Shown here in pieces: positions 1 through 9,024 of a stretch of DNA of 64,000 nt. Positions within the stretch are counted from its first letter, which is position 1; the number at the start of each line of letters is the position of its first letter. Both the position numbers and the translations under genes were made by a program. This stretch comes from Bradyrhizobium tropiciagri (GTDB taxonomy: Bacteria; Pseudomonadota; Alphaproteobacteria; Rhizobiales; Xanthobacteraceae), in assembly GCF_018130505.1 (NCBI RefSeq), contig NZ_JAFCKH010000007.1:248001-312000 (forward strand), given 5' to 3'. The notes under the pieces were generated by a model, which was given only the letters and a program-made list of their open reading frames with translations, was not told the origin of the DNA and did not search any database.

Positions 1-1317
<1,317 letters not shown>

Positions 1318-1361
1318 TCCGGCTCCTGGCGCTCGGTACGGATAGCCCGTCAACATCGCGC

Positions 1362-2027
1362 TTACGCGGGCGTGCAATCCTCGTGCGCGCGGCGTTCGCC
1401 GTTGACGCGCGCGACGGATGAATCATCAGCCGGCGCGGCGTCGCGCGTGATCAGCCGGTATTGCGGCCGCCGGGTCAGCCGGTAGACGGCGGCGGGCGGC
1501 ACGTTGAGCAGCGCGCGATCGACCAGCGTGGCGCGCAGGCCGAGCCGGTCGAGGATCGGCCGCGGCACCGGACAGCGCATGCCGTAGGTGAACTGATAGA
1601 ATGCGCCGCCGGGACGCAGATAGCTGAACGCACCGCTGACGATCGAGATCACCTTGCGCGGCGACATGTTGAGCAGCGGCAGGCCGCTGACGACAGCGCC
1701 GACGGGCGCGCCGGCGTAGAGCCGTTCCGACGCCAGCCGCGCCGCGTCCATCCACAGCACGCGTGCGCCGGGAAAGCGGAGCTGCAGCAGGCGCATGAAA
1801 TCGGAGCCGTATTCGATCAGCGTGAGATCCTGTTGCCGCACGCCGCGCTTGAGCAGTTGATAGGTGAACGCGCCCGTGCCCGGACCGAGCTCCAGGATCG
1901 GTCCGGTGTCGGCGCTGATGTCGCGCGTGATCAGTTCGGCGAGCGCCGCGCCCGACGGCGCGATCGCGCCGACGCGGCCGGGTGCCGCCATCCATGCCGT
2001 GAAGAAAGAGAGGAAGTCGTGTGACAT
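1362..2027 (-). CDS. PmtA-like phospholipid N-methyltransferase
   Basis: SAM-dependent methyltransferase of about 221 residues, closest by eye to the rhizobial PmtA/PmtX group that methylates phosphatidylethanolamine toward phosphatidylcholine at the inner membrane. The SAM-binding motif I is ILELGPGTGAF, preceded by the family-typical RVGAIAPSG, and followed by LTLIEYGSDFM, VVSGLPLLNM and a conserved FYQFTYG...CPVPRP block. I chose the ATG at 2027 because a GGGA motif lies six bases upstream. ATGs at 2033 and 2102 are in frame but have poorer spacing, and the longer one would translate a direct repeat that looks like an operator (2097-2116). It follows the two-component genes on the same strand, so it may be their target. 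Substrate is inferred from family resemblance only. Confidence 0.8.
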   Translation of the reverse strand: MSHDFLSFFTAWMAAPGRVGAIAPSGAALAELITRDISADTGPILELGPGTGAFTYQLLKRGVRQQDLTLIEYGSDFMRLLQLRFPGARVLWMDAARLASERLYAGAPVGAVVSGLPLLNMSPRKVISIVSGAFSYLRPGGAFYQFTYGMRCPVPRPILDRLGLRATLVDRALLNVPPAAVYRLTRRPQYRLITRDAAPADDSSVARVNGERRAHEDCTPA

Positions 2028-2096
2028 TTGCATTCCCAGCAATGTGTGACCGTGCTTCGATTCAAACTGCGAAGCGTGATCACCTGTTTGCGGGAG

Positions 2097-2116
2097 CTGC
2101 ATTGCGACAACATTGC
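2097..2116 (-). promoter_or_regulatory. Candidate response-regulator direct repeat upstream of the methyltransferase
   Basis: On the minus strand this reads GCAATGTTG, two bases, then GCAATGCAG: two 9-mers with an 11-bp period, ending 69 bases before the chosen methyltransferase start. The arrangement (tandem repeats on one DNA face, 11-bp period) is typical of OmpR/PhoB-family sites. The same 9-mer pair occurs upstream of the response regulator. Binding is an inference. Confidence 0.5.
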
Positions 2117-2129
2117 GCGATGTTGCCGA

Positions 2130-3509
2130 TCACTGCGCGAAGGGCGCCGGCGGCAGCGTGAGGCGGAAGCACGCACCGCCCTTCGGACCATCGAGCACGG
2201 AAACGTGACCGCCGTGCAGTCTTGCGATCTCGCGCACCATGTTGAGTCCGAGACCGGCACCGCGATCGAGCGGAGCCAGCCGGTAGAACGGATCGAAGAT
2301 CCGCGCGCGCTCGTCCGATGGAATGCCGTCGCCTTCATCGGTGACGTCGACCGTCGCGGTGCTGCCGACACGGATCGTGATGGTGCCGCGCCGGCCGCCA
2401 TGCTGGATGGCGTTCTGCACCAGGTTGGTCAGCGCGCGCTCCAGCGCGGCGCGGTCGCCGAGCGTGTCGACCTGGTCCGCCGCGGTGTCGAGCGACAGTT
2501 CATAGCCGGCCGCGATCGCGAGCGGCGCGAGGTCGGCGGCGACGCTGCGTGCGACCGCGACGAGGTCGACGCGGACCAGCGGATTGCGGCACTGGTCGAA
2601 GCGCTGGATGTCGAGCAGCTGCTCGGCCAGCGTTGCCAGCCGCGCCGAGTCTTCCAGCAGGCGCGTCCTCTCCGGGCTTGCCGGCAGCGCTTCCAGCCGG
2701 GTGTTGAGGATCGCGATCGGCGTGCGCAATTCGTGGGCGGCGTCGGCGACGAAGCGCTGGTGGCGCGCATAGCCGTGGTCGAGCCGCTTCAACGCATCGT
2801 TGATGGCGGCAACCAGCGGCGCGACTTCGAGCGGCAGGTGGTCCGCCGACAACCGGCTGCCGCGCCGGCGGAAATCGATCCGGCGTGCTTCCTCCGCCGC
2901 GGTGTCGAGGCCGGCGAAGGCGCGCCTGACCACCATTGGCGTCGCCACGAAGGTCGCCGCGGCCATCAGGAGAAGCCCGGGCAGGGCGATCGCGAGGAAG
3001 GCGACCGAGGTGGCGAGCACGGTCCGCGCGCGCGACATCGGTCCTTCCGTCGCGGTCATGATCTGCACGAGGCCGATGTCGGCGTGAACGCGTTTCATGC
3101 GCGCCGGCGTCTTGCGCGGATCGTCCTCGAACATCTGCCAGCCGAGCCGCGCCTGGCTGATCTCGTTGAGCGCATCGCCGAGCCGGGCGAATTCGCCGGG
3201 CACCGGGCCCTCCGACAGCGAATGGCCCTGCGGGTCGCGCACCAGGAACCAGAGATCGGGCGTGTTGTCGCGCAGCTCGTTCAGCTCGGCCGTCGGGCGC
3301 AGCACGAGGCTGCCTTGCGCGTCGCGTGCGAGCGCGTGCTGCACGACGGCGATGACATGGTCTTCGTCGCGCGGCACCACCAGGACGCCGGACGCGCACA
3401 GGGCGGCGATCAAGAGCACGATGAGCGTGACCAGCATCACTGCCTGCAGCGCGACCAGCCGCCAGCTGAGATACGAGCGCAGGCAATAATGATCGGCGGT
3501 TTCGCTCAT
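2130..3509 (-). CDS. Two-component sensor histidine kinase
   Basis: Inner-membrane sensor of 459 residues. It has one transmembrane helix near residues 16-48, a periplasmic region of about 110 residues, a second helix near 155-190 and a HAMP-like linker. The dimerisation/phosphoacceptor motif is DAAHELRTP with His259. The ATPase domain has an N box (NLVQNAIQHG), a D/G1 box (DEGDGIP), an F box (FDPFYR) and a G2 box (GAGLGLNMV). Its start overlaps the response regulator stop by four bases (ATGA), so the pair is translationally coupled. Architecture resembles the QseC/TctE class. The signal is not evident from sequence. The opposite strand has a long open frame that is only a shadow. Confidence 0.93.
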   Translation of the reverse strand: MSETADHYCLRSYLSWRLVALQAVMLVTLIVLLIAALCASGVLVVPRDEDHVIAVVQHALARDAQGSLVLRPTAELNELRDNTPDLWFLVRDPQGHSLSEGPVPGEFARLGDALNEISQARLGWQMFEDDPRKTPARMKRVHADIGLVQIMTATEGPMSRARTVLATSVAFLAIALPGLLLMAAATFVATPMVVRRAFAGLDTAAEEARRIDFRRRGSRLSADHLPLEVAPLVAAINDALKRLDHGYARHQRFVADAAHELRTPIAILNTRLEALPASPERTRLLEDSARLATLAEQLLDIQRFDQCRNPLVRVDLVAVARSVAADLAPLAIAAGYELSLDTAADQVDTLGDRAALERALTNLVQNAIQHGGRRGTITIRVGSTATVDVTDEGDGIPSDERARIFDPFYRLAPLDRGAGLGLNMVREIARLHGGHVSVLDGPKGGACFRLTLPPAPFAQ

Positions 3510-4180
3510 GAGGTCTGCTTCAGGAGATAGCCGACGCCGCGGATGCTGTGGATCTCGATCCCGGCGTCGTTGTCGGCAAGCTTGCGCCGCAGCCGCGAGA
3601 CGTGTGTGTCGAGCGCATTCGACTGGATCTCGTCGTCGAAATTGTAGACGGCTTCCTCCAGCGCGCCGCGCAGCACGGTGCGTCCGGTTCGCCGCAGCAG
3701 CGCCTCCAGCACCAGCAGTTCGCGCCGCGGCAGGTCGAGCGGGCGGCCGTCGACGCTGACCTCACGATGGCTGCAGTCGAAGGCGACGCGCCCGGCGCGG
3801 ATGATCTCGAGCTGCAGGCCGGCGGGGCGGCGCAGCACGGCGCGCAGCCGCGCCAATAATTCCTCGACCGCAAAAGGTTTTGCCAGATAATCGTCGGCGC
3901 CGCTGTCGAGGCCGATGACGCGGTCGGCGAGATCGCCGCGCGCGGTCAGCACGATGATCGGTACGCCGTCGGCGCGTGCGCGCAATTTCGGGATCAGCGC
4001 GAGCCCGTCGCCGTCGGGCAGCTGGCGGTCGAGCAGCACGGCCGCGTGCACGTCGGCGCAAATCGCCTCCTCGGCCTCGGCGAGACTGGGGACGTGGTCC
4101 ACCACCATGTCGTAGGCCTTCAGCGCCTGCGACAGCGCCGCCGCCATCTCGGCTTCGTCTTCCACCAGCAAAATCCGCAT
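3506..4180 (-). CDS. OmpR/PhoB-family response regulator
   Basis: DNA-binding regulator of 224 residues. The receiver domain starts MRILLVEDEAEM with the acidic pair, phospho-acceptor Asp51 in LLDRQLPDGDG, Thr79 and Lys101 in DDYLAKPF. A winged-helix output domain follows (LDLPRRELLVLEALL, then THVSRLRRKL and RGVGYLLK). The start at 4180 places the receiver motif at the N-terminus; an upstream in-frame start at 4279 would add an unrelated Cys/Pro-rich tail and cover the probable operator. It is the first gene of a regulator-kinase pair, and the tandem repeat at 4225-4244 suggests autoregulation. Confidence 0.94.
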   Translation of the reverse strand: MRILLVEDEAEMAAALSQALKAYDMVVDHVPSLAEAEEAICADVHAAVLLDRQLPDGDGLALIPKLRARADGVPIIVLTARGDLADRVIGLDSGADDYLAKPFAVEELLARLRAVLRRPAGLQLEIIRAGRVAFDCSHREVSVDGRPLDLPRRELLVLEALLRRTGRTVLRGALEEAVYNFDDEIQSNALDTHVSRLRRKLADNDAGIEIHSIRGVGYLLKQTS

Positions 4181-4224
4181 GTTGCTCGTTATCCGGCTCT
4201 CCAACCCCCCGGTTCTATGGCGGC

Positions 4225-4244
4225 CAACATTGCAGCAACATTGC
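4225..4244 (-). promoter_or_regulatory. Candidate autoregulatory direct repeat upstream of the response regulator
   Basis: Two exact copies of GCAATGTTG (minus strand) separated by two bases, an 11-bp period, 44 bases upstream of the regulator start. This is the expected form of a binding site for an OmpR-family dimer. The near-identical pair at 2097-2116 precedes the methyltransferase gene. Confidence 0.55.
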
Positions 4245-4280
4245 GGGAATGGCGCTGATGGAGCGGGCAGGGGTGCCATG

Positions 4281-4617
4281 TTGTCAATAAATAGGCAGAA
4301 AAGCAGTCGATTTCAGTGCGAGTCTTCAGACAGCAAATCCGGCCGAATCGGAACTAGTCGCGGTCGTTGCGACGTTTCGGCAAATAGACATTCGCCGGAA
4401 TGCTTGTTTCAAACGCGGTTCAAGTGAGGTGATGTCCGCGCTCTAGATTGCGTGCTGAAAAAATCGGCTGCCTTGGGGTAAGGCGGATCTGTCCGTTAGT
4501 CACTCAACACCAACATTCAACCTGACATTCAACGGCTTGGCCCGCGGGCCAAAGATCGACAATTTGCGCCGATCGGCGGGACCAGACTGAATTTTTTACC
4601 GCGCGGAGGACCCGGGT
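4281..4617. other. Intergenic region between divergent genes
   Basis: About 340 bases without a supported gene, visibly richer in A and T than the flanks. It holds a direct repeat of ACATTCAAC (about 4513 and 4525) and a perfect 16-bp palindrome TTGGCCCGCGGGCCAA at 4537-4552, which could be an operator for the gene beginning at 4618. I see no tRNA, terminator or convincing sigma70 promoter. Confidence 0.5.
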
Positions 4618-5703
4618 ATGCCTCTTGTGTCGAGATGGTTCGGCGGGAACGCTCGCCTTCAGACATGTCTGGTGTCTGACCCCGCGCACGTCGTGACAGG
4701 CGACTCGGGTGATCATGTGTCGCTCGTTCAAGAGGCGCTCGTGGTGCTGGACGAGGCGAGGATAGCGCCGGAAGAGATCGCGGGCCGCCTCTACGGGAAA
4801 TCGACCGCCGCCGCCGTCCTCAGCTACAAGAAGAAGCGAGGCATCATCAATCGAGCCTACCAGACTGTCGCCGACAACATCGTCGGCAAGATGACTATTC
4901 GGTCGCTCGACGATGAGATCAGTGCAAAAGAGCTCCAGAGGTCGCGGTCGCTGCTGGCGTTCAAGGTGCCGGAGCAACCGTTGGGGCTCATCATCTCGCA
5001 GAGCCACCCGTTCCCGAACAGGTGGGCGACCCAGGTCGAGCAGGCTCACAAGACCCTCCTGAAGAAGAAGCCTTCGCCGGCAGGCCCCCCCGCGGTCGCG
5101 GTGCGGCAACTCCAGGCGCTCATCAGATCGGCCGGCCCGAACGGCCTGCTGCTTTTCGCGGTGGGACACGGAATCGCAAAGTCGGATTTTTCGGCGAGCG
5201 GCGGCTTCGATCTGGCCGAACGCACTGTGCTGCGGATTGGCGGGGTGGGATCGAGCCGCGATCCGAAGACGTTTGCGAACGTCTTCTACGACGAAAAGCC
5301 GCCGCCAAACGCCACGATCAAATTCTCGGAGAAGGAAATTGACGAACGAACCCGCCCGGCCGGATCCGACAGGCGCCTGAAGAATTTCGCGCTCTTCCAG
5401 ACCCTGTCCCAGACGTTCAGGGAGACGAAGCCCCTGATTGTCCTGCTGACGTGCCGCGTCGGGTTGTCGCGCGACTTCCTGCAGAAGGTATCGGATATCT
5501 GGCAGAGCCCGATCCTGGCCTACGATGACTTCATTACCTACGAGGCCGATGTCCGCGACAATCGCATTCTTCTCCGCGTGCGCGCGATCCTCGACCGCGA
5601 CAAGGGCAAGTTCGGAACGCCCAATCCGGGCACAAACACGACGTTCGCGGAAACCATGATTCCGATCTCCATCCGCGACATGTCGCTGTTTTTTCCAAGA
5701 TAG
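4618..5703 (+). CDS. Peptidoglycan-binding-like domain fused to a caspase/CHAT-like His-Cys domain
   Basis: I do not recognise this 361-residue protein as a named family. Residues about 25-100 fit the peptidoglycan-binding domain 1 pattern (GDSGDHVSLVQEAL, YGKSTAAAVLSYKKKRGI, VGKMTIRSLDDEI). The rest resembles the caspase-like fold: a hydrophobic strand ending in a His-Gly (LLLFAVGHG, His184), then a second strand ending in a Cys (LIVLLTCRVG, Cys279), the spacing and context of the clan CD catalytic dyad. There is no signal peptide or membrane helix, so it is predicted cytoplasmic unless exported another way. A good ribosome site (GGAGGA) precedes the ATG. Codon use has more AAG/AGG/AGA than the neighbours, hinting at acquisition. 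Peptidase activity is inference. Confidence 0.7.
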   Translation: MPLVSRWFGGNARLQTCLVSDPAHVVTGDSGDHVSLVQEALVVLDEARIAPEEIAGRLYGKSTAAAVLSYKKKRGIINRAYQTVADNIVGKMTIRSLDDEISAKELQRSRSLLAFKVPEQPLGLIISQSHPFPNRWATQVEQAHKTLLKKKPSPAGPPAVAVRQLQALIRSAGPNGLLLFAVGHGIAKSDFSASGGFDLAERTVLRIGGVGSSRDPKTFANVFYDEKPPPNATIKFSEKEIDERTRPAGSDRRLKNFALFQTLSQTFRETKPLIVLLTCRVGLSRDFLQKVSDIWQSPILAYDDFITYEADVRDNRILLRVRAILDRDKGKFGTPNPGTNTTFAETMIPISIRDMSLFFPR

Positions 5704-5839
5704 GTCGACAACGCAGAAGCGTGGAGGTCGTCCGCGACGGGCGTAAACTTCGCCTTGGCGAACCTGTCCGACTATTTTGAAAGCACGACGTGACGTTGCG
5801 TCCTGCCGGATGCCCAACGCTGCCATGTTGTCGCCCCTC

Positions 5840-5868
5840 AAGACAGCCGGGAAGCCGCTCGCTATAAC
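5840..5868 (+). promoter_or_regulatory. Possible sigma70 promoter for the NIPSNAP gene
   Basis: AAGACA at 5840-5845, a 17-base spacer and TATAAC at 5863-5868, lying 33 bases before the start codon at 5902. Four of six and five of six bases match the -35 and -10 consensus. Confidence 0.4.
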
Positions 5869-5901
5869 CGCCCGCGCAAAACAAATCTGGGAGGACCACC
5901 A

Positions 5902-6228
5902 GTGATCTACGAGACCCGCGTCTATCGTTGCCTGCCGGGCCGGCTGCCGGCGCTGCTCAAGCGCTTCGAGACCATCACGCTGAAGCTGTGGGAGAAGCAC
6001 GGCATCAAGCAGGCCGGCTTCTTCACCACCCTGGTCGGCGAATCCAATCAGGAGCTGACCTACCTGCTGGCCTGGGAGTCGCTGGCCGACCGCGAGAAGA
6101 AGTGGACCGCCTTCCAGACCGATCCGGAATGGATCACGGCGCGCGCCAAGACCGAGGAGGACGGCCAGATCGTGCTCAACATCGTCAACCAGCTGCTGGT
6201 GCCGACGTCGTTCTCATCGGTGAAGTGA
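5902..6228 (+). CDS. NIPSNAP family protein
   Basis: Small 108-residue single-domain protein of the NIPSNAP fold (dimeric alpha-beta barrel), typical from its first residues: MIYETRVYRCLPGRLPALL, then a Trp-rich middle (YLLAWESLADREKKWTAF) and a C-terminal FTSF-like tail (PTSFSSVK). The start is GTG after a strong GGGAGGA site. No signal peptide. Bacterial members have no settled function; they are often found near catabolic enzymes. Here it stands alone between the caspase-like gene and the PAAR-like gene, with its own candidate promoter. Confidence 0.88.
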   Translation: MIYETRVYRCLPGRLPALLKRFETITLKLWEKHGIKQAGFFTTLVGESNQELTYLLAWESLADREKKWTAFQTDPEWITARAKTEEDGQIVLNIVNQLLVPTSFSSVK

Positions 6229-6283
6229 TCGCGTGTCACGGGACGGGGCGACGGATGATCCCGTCGCGCCCGAACACCGTGAG

Positions 6284-6619
6284 CTATTGCGCGCAGCCCG
6301 AGGTCTGGTCGCCCTGGCGCACCATCGGCTTGCCGTTGATGAAGACGCCGTTGCTGCCGGAGGCGGCCTTGCCGCCGCAATGGTTGCGGTCGCCGACCAC
6401 GACCGCCGGCTTGCCGTTGATCAGGACGTTGGGCACTCCCTCGACCAGCGCGCCGCCATTGCTGGTGGTGTCGCCGCTGCGCGCGGCCGGCTTGCCGTTG
6501 ATGGTGACGCCGGTGGCGCCGCTGGTGACGACGCCGGGCTGGCTGGCGGTCTGGGCGAGCGCCGGCGCTGCGGCTGTGGACAGCACGACGGCGGCTGAGA
6601 TCACGAGCGATAGGCGCAT
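6284..6619 (-). CDS. PAAR-like protein with a signal peptide
   Basis: Predicted secreted protein of 111 residues. A clear Sec signal peptide (MRLSLVISAAVVLSTAAAPALAQ, cut after ALA) is followed by three copies of an INGKP...GD unit (VTINGKPAARSGD, VLINGKPAVVVGD, VFINGKPMVRQGD) with Cys/His residues between them, the hallmark of PAAR proteins. PAAR domains normally cap the VgrG spike of type VI secretion systems and lack signal peptides, and no T6SS gene is in the window. The start at 6619 is chosen for the signal peptide and the GAGGGAC site just upstream. It lies divergent from kdsA. Function unknown. Confidence 0.8.
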   Translation of the reverse strand: MRLSLVISAAVVLSTAAAPALAQTASQPGVVTSGATGVTINGKPAARSGDTTSNGGALVEGVPNVLINGKPAVVVGDRNHCGGKAASGSNGVFINGKPMVRQGDQTSGCAQ

Positions 6620-6784
6620 TTGTCCCTCACGGGTTCGGTTCCGGCGCAGTCTATAGCGGCGCTCGGGGCGGGAATATGATAGCACGGCGCTCCCACGGCG
6701 TCAGTGCAACCCCCTCCATCGCGGGGATGGCTTGATCCCTCAGGCCTCAGCTTGCATGGTCGGGCCGCGAAAGGATGCAACATA

Positions 6785-7642
6785 TTGACCAGTCACGTTT
6801 CCGCGCAGGCCGCCGCGCCCGTCGTCGCCGTTGGATCGGTGCAGTTCGGCAATAACCTGCCGCTCCAGATCATTGCCGGGCCCTGCCAGCTCGAGAGCCG
6901 TGCGCACGCGCTGGAAGTCGCTTCGGCGCTGAAGGACATCGCCGAGCGGCTGAAGGTCGGTCTGGTTTACAAGACGTCGTTCGACAAGGCCAACCGCACC
7001 AGCGCCTCCGCCGCGCGCGGCATCGGCCTTGCGCAGGCGCTGCCGATCTTCGCCGAAATCCGTTCGTCGCTCGGCCTGCCGGTGCTGACCGACGTGCATG
7101 AACCTGCCCAGTGCGCTGAAGTGGCGCAGGCGGTCGACGTGCTGCAGATCCCGGCCTTCCTGTGCCGGCAGACCGATCTGCTGCTGGCCGCGGCGGCGAC
7201 CGGCAAGGTCGTCAACGTCAAGAAGGGGCAATTCCTGGCGCCTTGGGACATGGCCAATGTGGTCAGCAAGATCACCAGCGCCGGCAACGCCAATGTGCTG
7301 GTCACCGAGCGCGGTGCGTCGTTCGGCTACAACACGCTGGTCTCGGACATGCGCGCGCTGCCGATCCTGGCGCGCACCACCGGTGCGCCCGTGATCTTCG
7401 ATGCCACCCATTCGGTGCAGCAGCCGGGCGGCAAGGGCACCTCGTCGGGCGGCGAGCGCGAGTTCGTGCCGGTGCTGGCTCGCGCCGCGGTCGCGGTCGG
7501 CGTCGCCGGCGTCTTCATCGAGACCCATCCCGATCCGGATCACGCGCCGTCCGACGGCCCGAACATGGTGCCGCTCCGCGATTTCGAATCCCTCGTCAAG
7601 CGGCTGATGGACTTCGACTCGCTCGCCAAGACGATGCCCTGA
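6785..7642 (+). CDS. kdsA: 3-deoxy-8-phosphooctulonate synthase
   Basis: Condenses phosphoenolpyruvate with D-arabinose 5-phosphate to make KDO 8-phosphate for the lipopolysaccharide core. Diagnostic segments are LIIAGPCQLES-like IIAGPCQLES, the KTSFDKANR loop, DVLQIPAFLCRQTDLL and DATHSVQQPGG. I place the start at the TTG at 6785 (285 residues, matching the family length of about 280) because AAAGGA lies nine bases upstream; a GTG at 6704 would add 27 unrelated residues. The gene follows pyrG by a few genes, as in many alphaproteobacteria, where eno also lies nearby. The TTG start is uncertain. Confidence 0.95.
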   Translation: MTSHVSAQAAAPVVAVGSVQFGNNLPLQIIAGPCQLESRAHALEVASALKDIAERLKVGLVYKTSFDKANRTSASAARGIGLAQALPIFAEIRSSLGLPVLTDVHEPAQCAEVAQAVDVLQIPAFLCRQTDLLLAAAATGKVVNVKKGQFLAPWDMANVVSKITSAGNANVLVTERGASFGYNTLVSDMRALPILARTTGAPVIFDATHSVQQPGGKGTSSGGEREFVPVLARAAVAVGVAGVFIETHPDPDHAPSDGPNMVPLRDFESLVKRLMDFDSLAKTMP

Positions 7643-7658
7643 CGCGGCGGATCGGGAC

Positions 7659-8867
7659 ATGACCGCAACGAGCGGCATGCCGCCGGCCCTCAATGTCATC
7701 ACGCTGGCGACCTTCGCCGCGAGCCTGTCGGTGCGCGCGCTTGATCCGGTGCTGCCGCATGTCGCCGAGGATTTCTCCGTCAGTATCGCGACCGCGGCGA
7801 GCTTCGCTGCGGTGTACGCCTTCACCTTCGCCGCGGTGCAGCCGGCGATCGGGGCCGCCGCCGACCTGTTCGGCAAGGCCCGGCTGATGACGATCTGCCT
7901 CGTGTTGCTCGGCGTCGCCAACATCCTCGGCGCGCTCTCGACCTCGTTCCCGATGCTGTTCGTGACGCGCGTCCTCGCCGGCATCGGCTCGGGCGGAGTG
8001 TTTCCGGTGGCGCTGTCGCTGACCTCCGATCTCGTCGGTCCCGAGAAGCGGCAGCTCGCGATCGGGCGCACGTTGGCGGGATCGATGACCGGCAATCTGC
8101 TCGGCGCGACAGCCTCCGGCCTGATCGGCGATCTGCTCGGCTGGCGTGGCGTGCTCGCCGTGCTCGGCGGCCTCGTCATCATCGTGGCGTTGGCGGTAGC
8201 GGCAGGCTTTCGCGGCGCCGAATTGAACCGGCCGCCGCGAACCAGCCTGAAGGCGCTGCGCCACGGCTATCGCACCATCTTCACCAATCCCAACGCGCGG
8301 ATCTGCTACTCGGCGGTCTTCATCGAAGGCTGCTGCGTGCTCGGGCTGTTTCCGTTCATCGCCGCATTCCTGTTCGAGCTCGGCGAAACCTCGCTGTCGA
8401 TCGCCGGCATCGTCATCGCCGGCTTTGCGATCGGCGGACTGATCTACACGCTGACGGTGTCGCGCCTGCTGCCGTGGCTCGGCGTCCGCGGCATGATGGT
8501 GGTCGGCGCGACGCTGGTCGCGACCCAGCTGGTCGGCGTCGCCTTCGGCCCGCTCTGGAAGCTGCAGATGGCGGGCTTGTTGGTGATGGGCCTCGGCTTC
8601 TACATGATCCATGGCTGCCTGCAGGTATTCGCCAGCGAACTATCCGTCGAGGCGCGCGCCACTGCGCTGTCGCTGCATTCGTTCTTCTTCTTCATGGGCC
8701 AGACTGTCGGCCCGATCGCCTATGGTTTCGGCCTGCAGCACGCCGGCAAGACGCCGACGCTGGTCTCGGCCGCCGTCGTGATGGTGGTGCTCGGCTTCAT
8801 CTGCGCGAGATTTTTGAAACAGGGCAGGCCGGCCGATGCCGCTGCGCGGCCGGACGTCGAGCCGTAG
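7659..8867 (+). CDS. MFS transporter
   Basis: Major facilitator of 402 residues with twelve predicted helices. The loop after helix 2 has the family signature in the form ADLFGKARLM, and helix 4 has the RVLAGIGSGGVFPVAL motif. N-terminal residues lead straight into helix 1 (VITLATFAASLSVRALDPVLP), so the ATG at 7659 fits. It begins 16 bases after kdsA and may be cotranscribed with it. The sequence suggests a drug:H+ antiporter-type exporter, but the substrate cannot be read from it. Confidence 0.88.
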   Translation: MTATSGMPPALNVITLATFAASLSVRALDPVLPHVAEDFSVSIATAASFAAVYAFTFAAVQPAIGAAADLFGKARLMTICLVLLGVANILGALSTSFPMLFVTRVLAGIGSGGVFPVALSLTSDLVGPEKRQLAIGRTLAGSMTGNLLGATASGLIGDLLGWRGVLAVLGGLVIIVALAVAAGFRGAELNRPPRTSLKALRHGYRTIFTNPNARICYSAVFIEGCCVLGLFPFIAAFLFELGETSLSIAGIVIAGFAIGGLIYTLTVSRLLPWLGVRGMMVVGATLVATQLVGVAFGPLWKLQMAGLLVMGLGFYMIHGCLQVFASELSVEARATALSLHSFFFFMGQTVGPIAYGFGLQHAGKTPTLVSAAVVMVVLGFICARFLKQGRPADAAARPDVEP

Positions 8868-9024
8868 CAGCTAACCGTCGCTTCGCCGGCGGTATCTGGT
8901 TCGCACAAGACTTTCTACGGGGAGGCGCGGCAGGGTCAAGTAACCGCGGATTAACTGTACCTGTTTAGGTTGCGGCCGTCGGCTGGTCCGAAGCGTTGTG
9001 GTGCCCGTCGCGTTGGAATTTGGA

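Noticed and set aside
2028-3530. Plus-strand frame of about 500 codons
   Set aside because: It is the antisense shadow of the histidine kinase, whose H, N, D and G boxes are all present on the minus strand.
4504-6000. Minus-strand frame of about 498 codons
   Set aside because: It overlaps the caspase-like gene and the NIPSNAP gene on the plus strand; both have ribosome sites and recognisable domains, and the antisense product does not.
6740-8182. Minus-strand frame of about 480 codons
   Set aside because: Antisense of kdsA and the MFS transporter.
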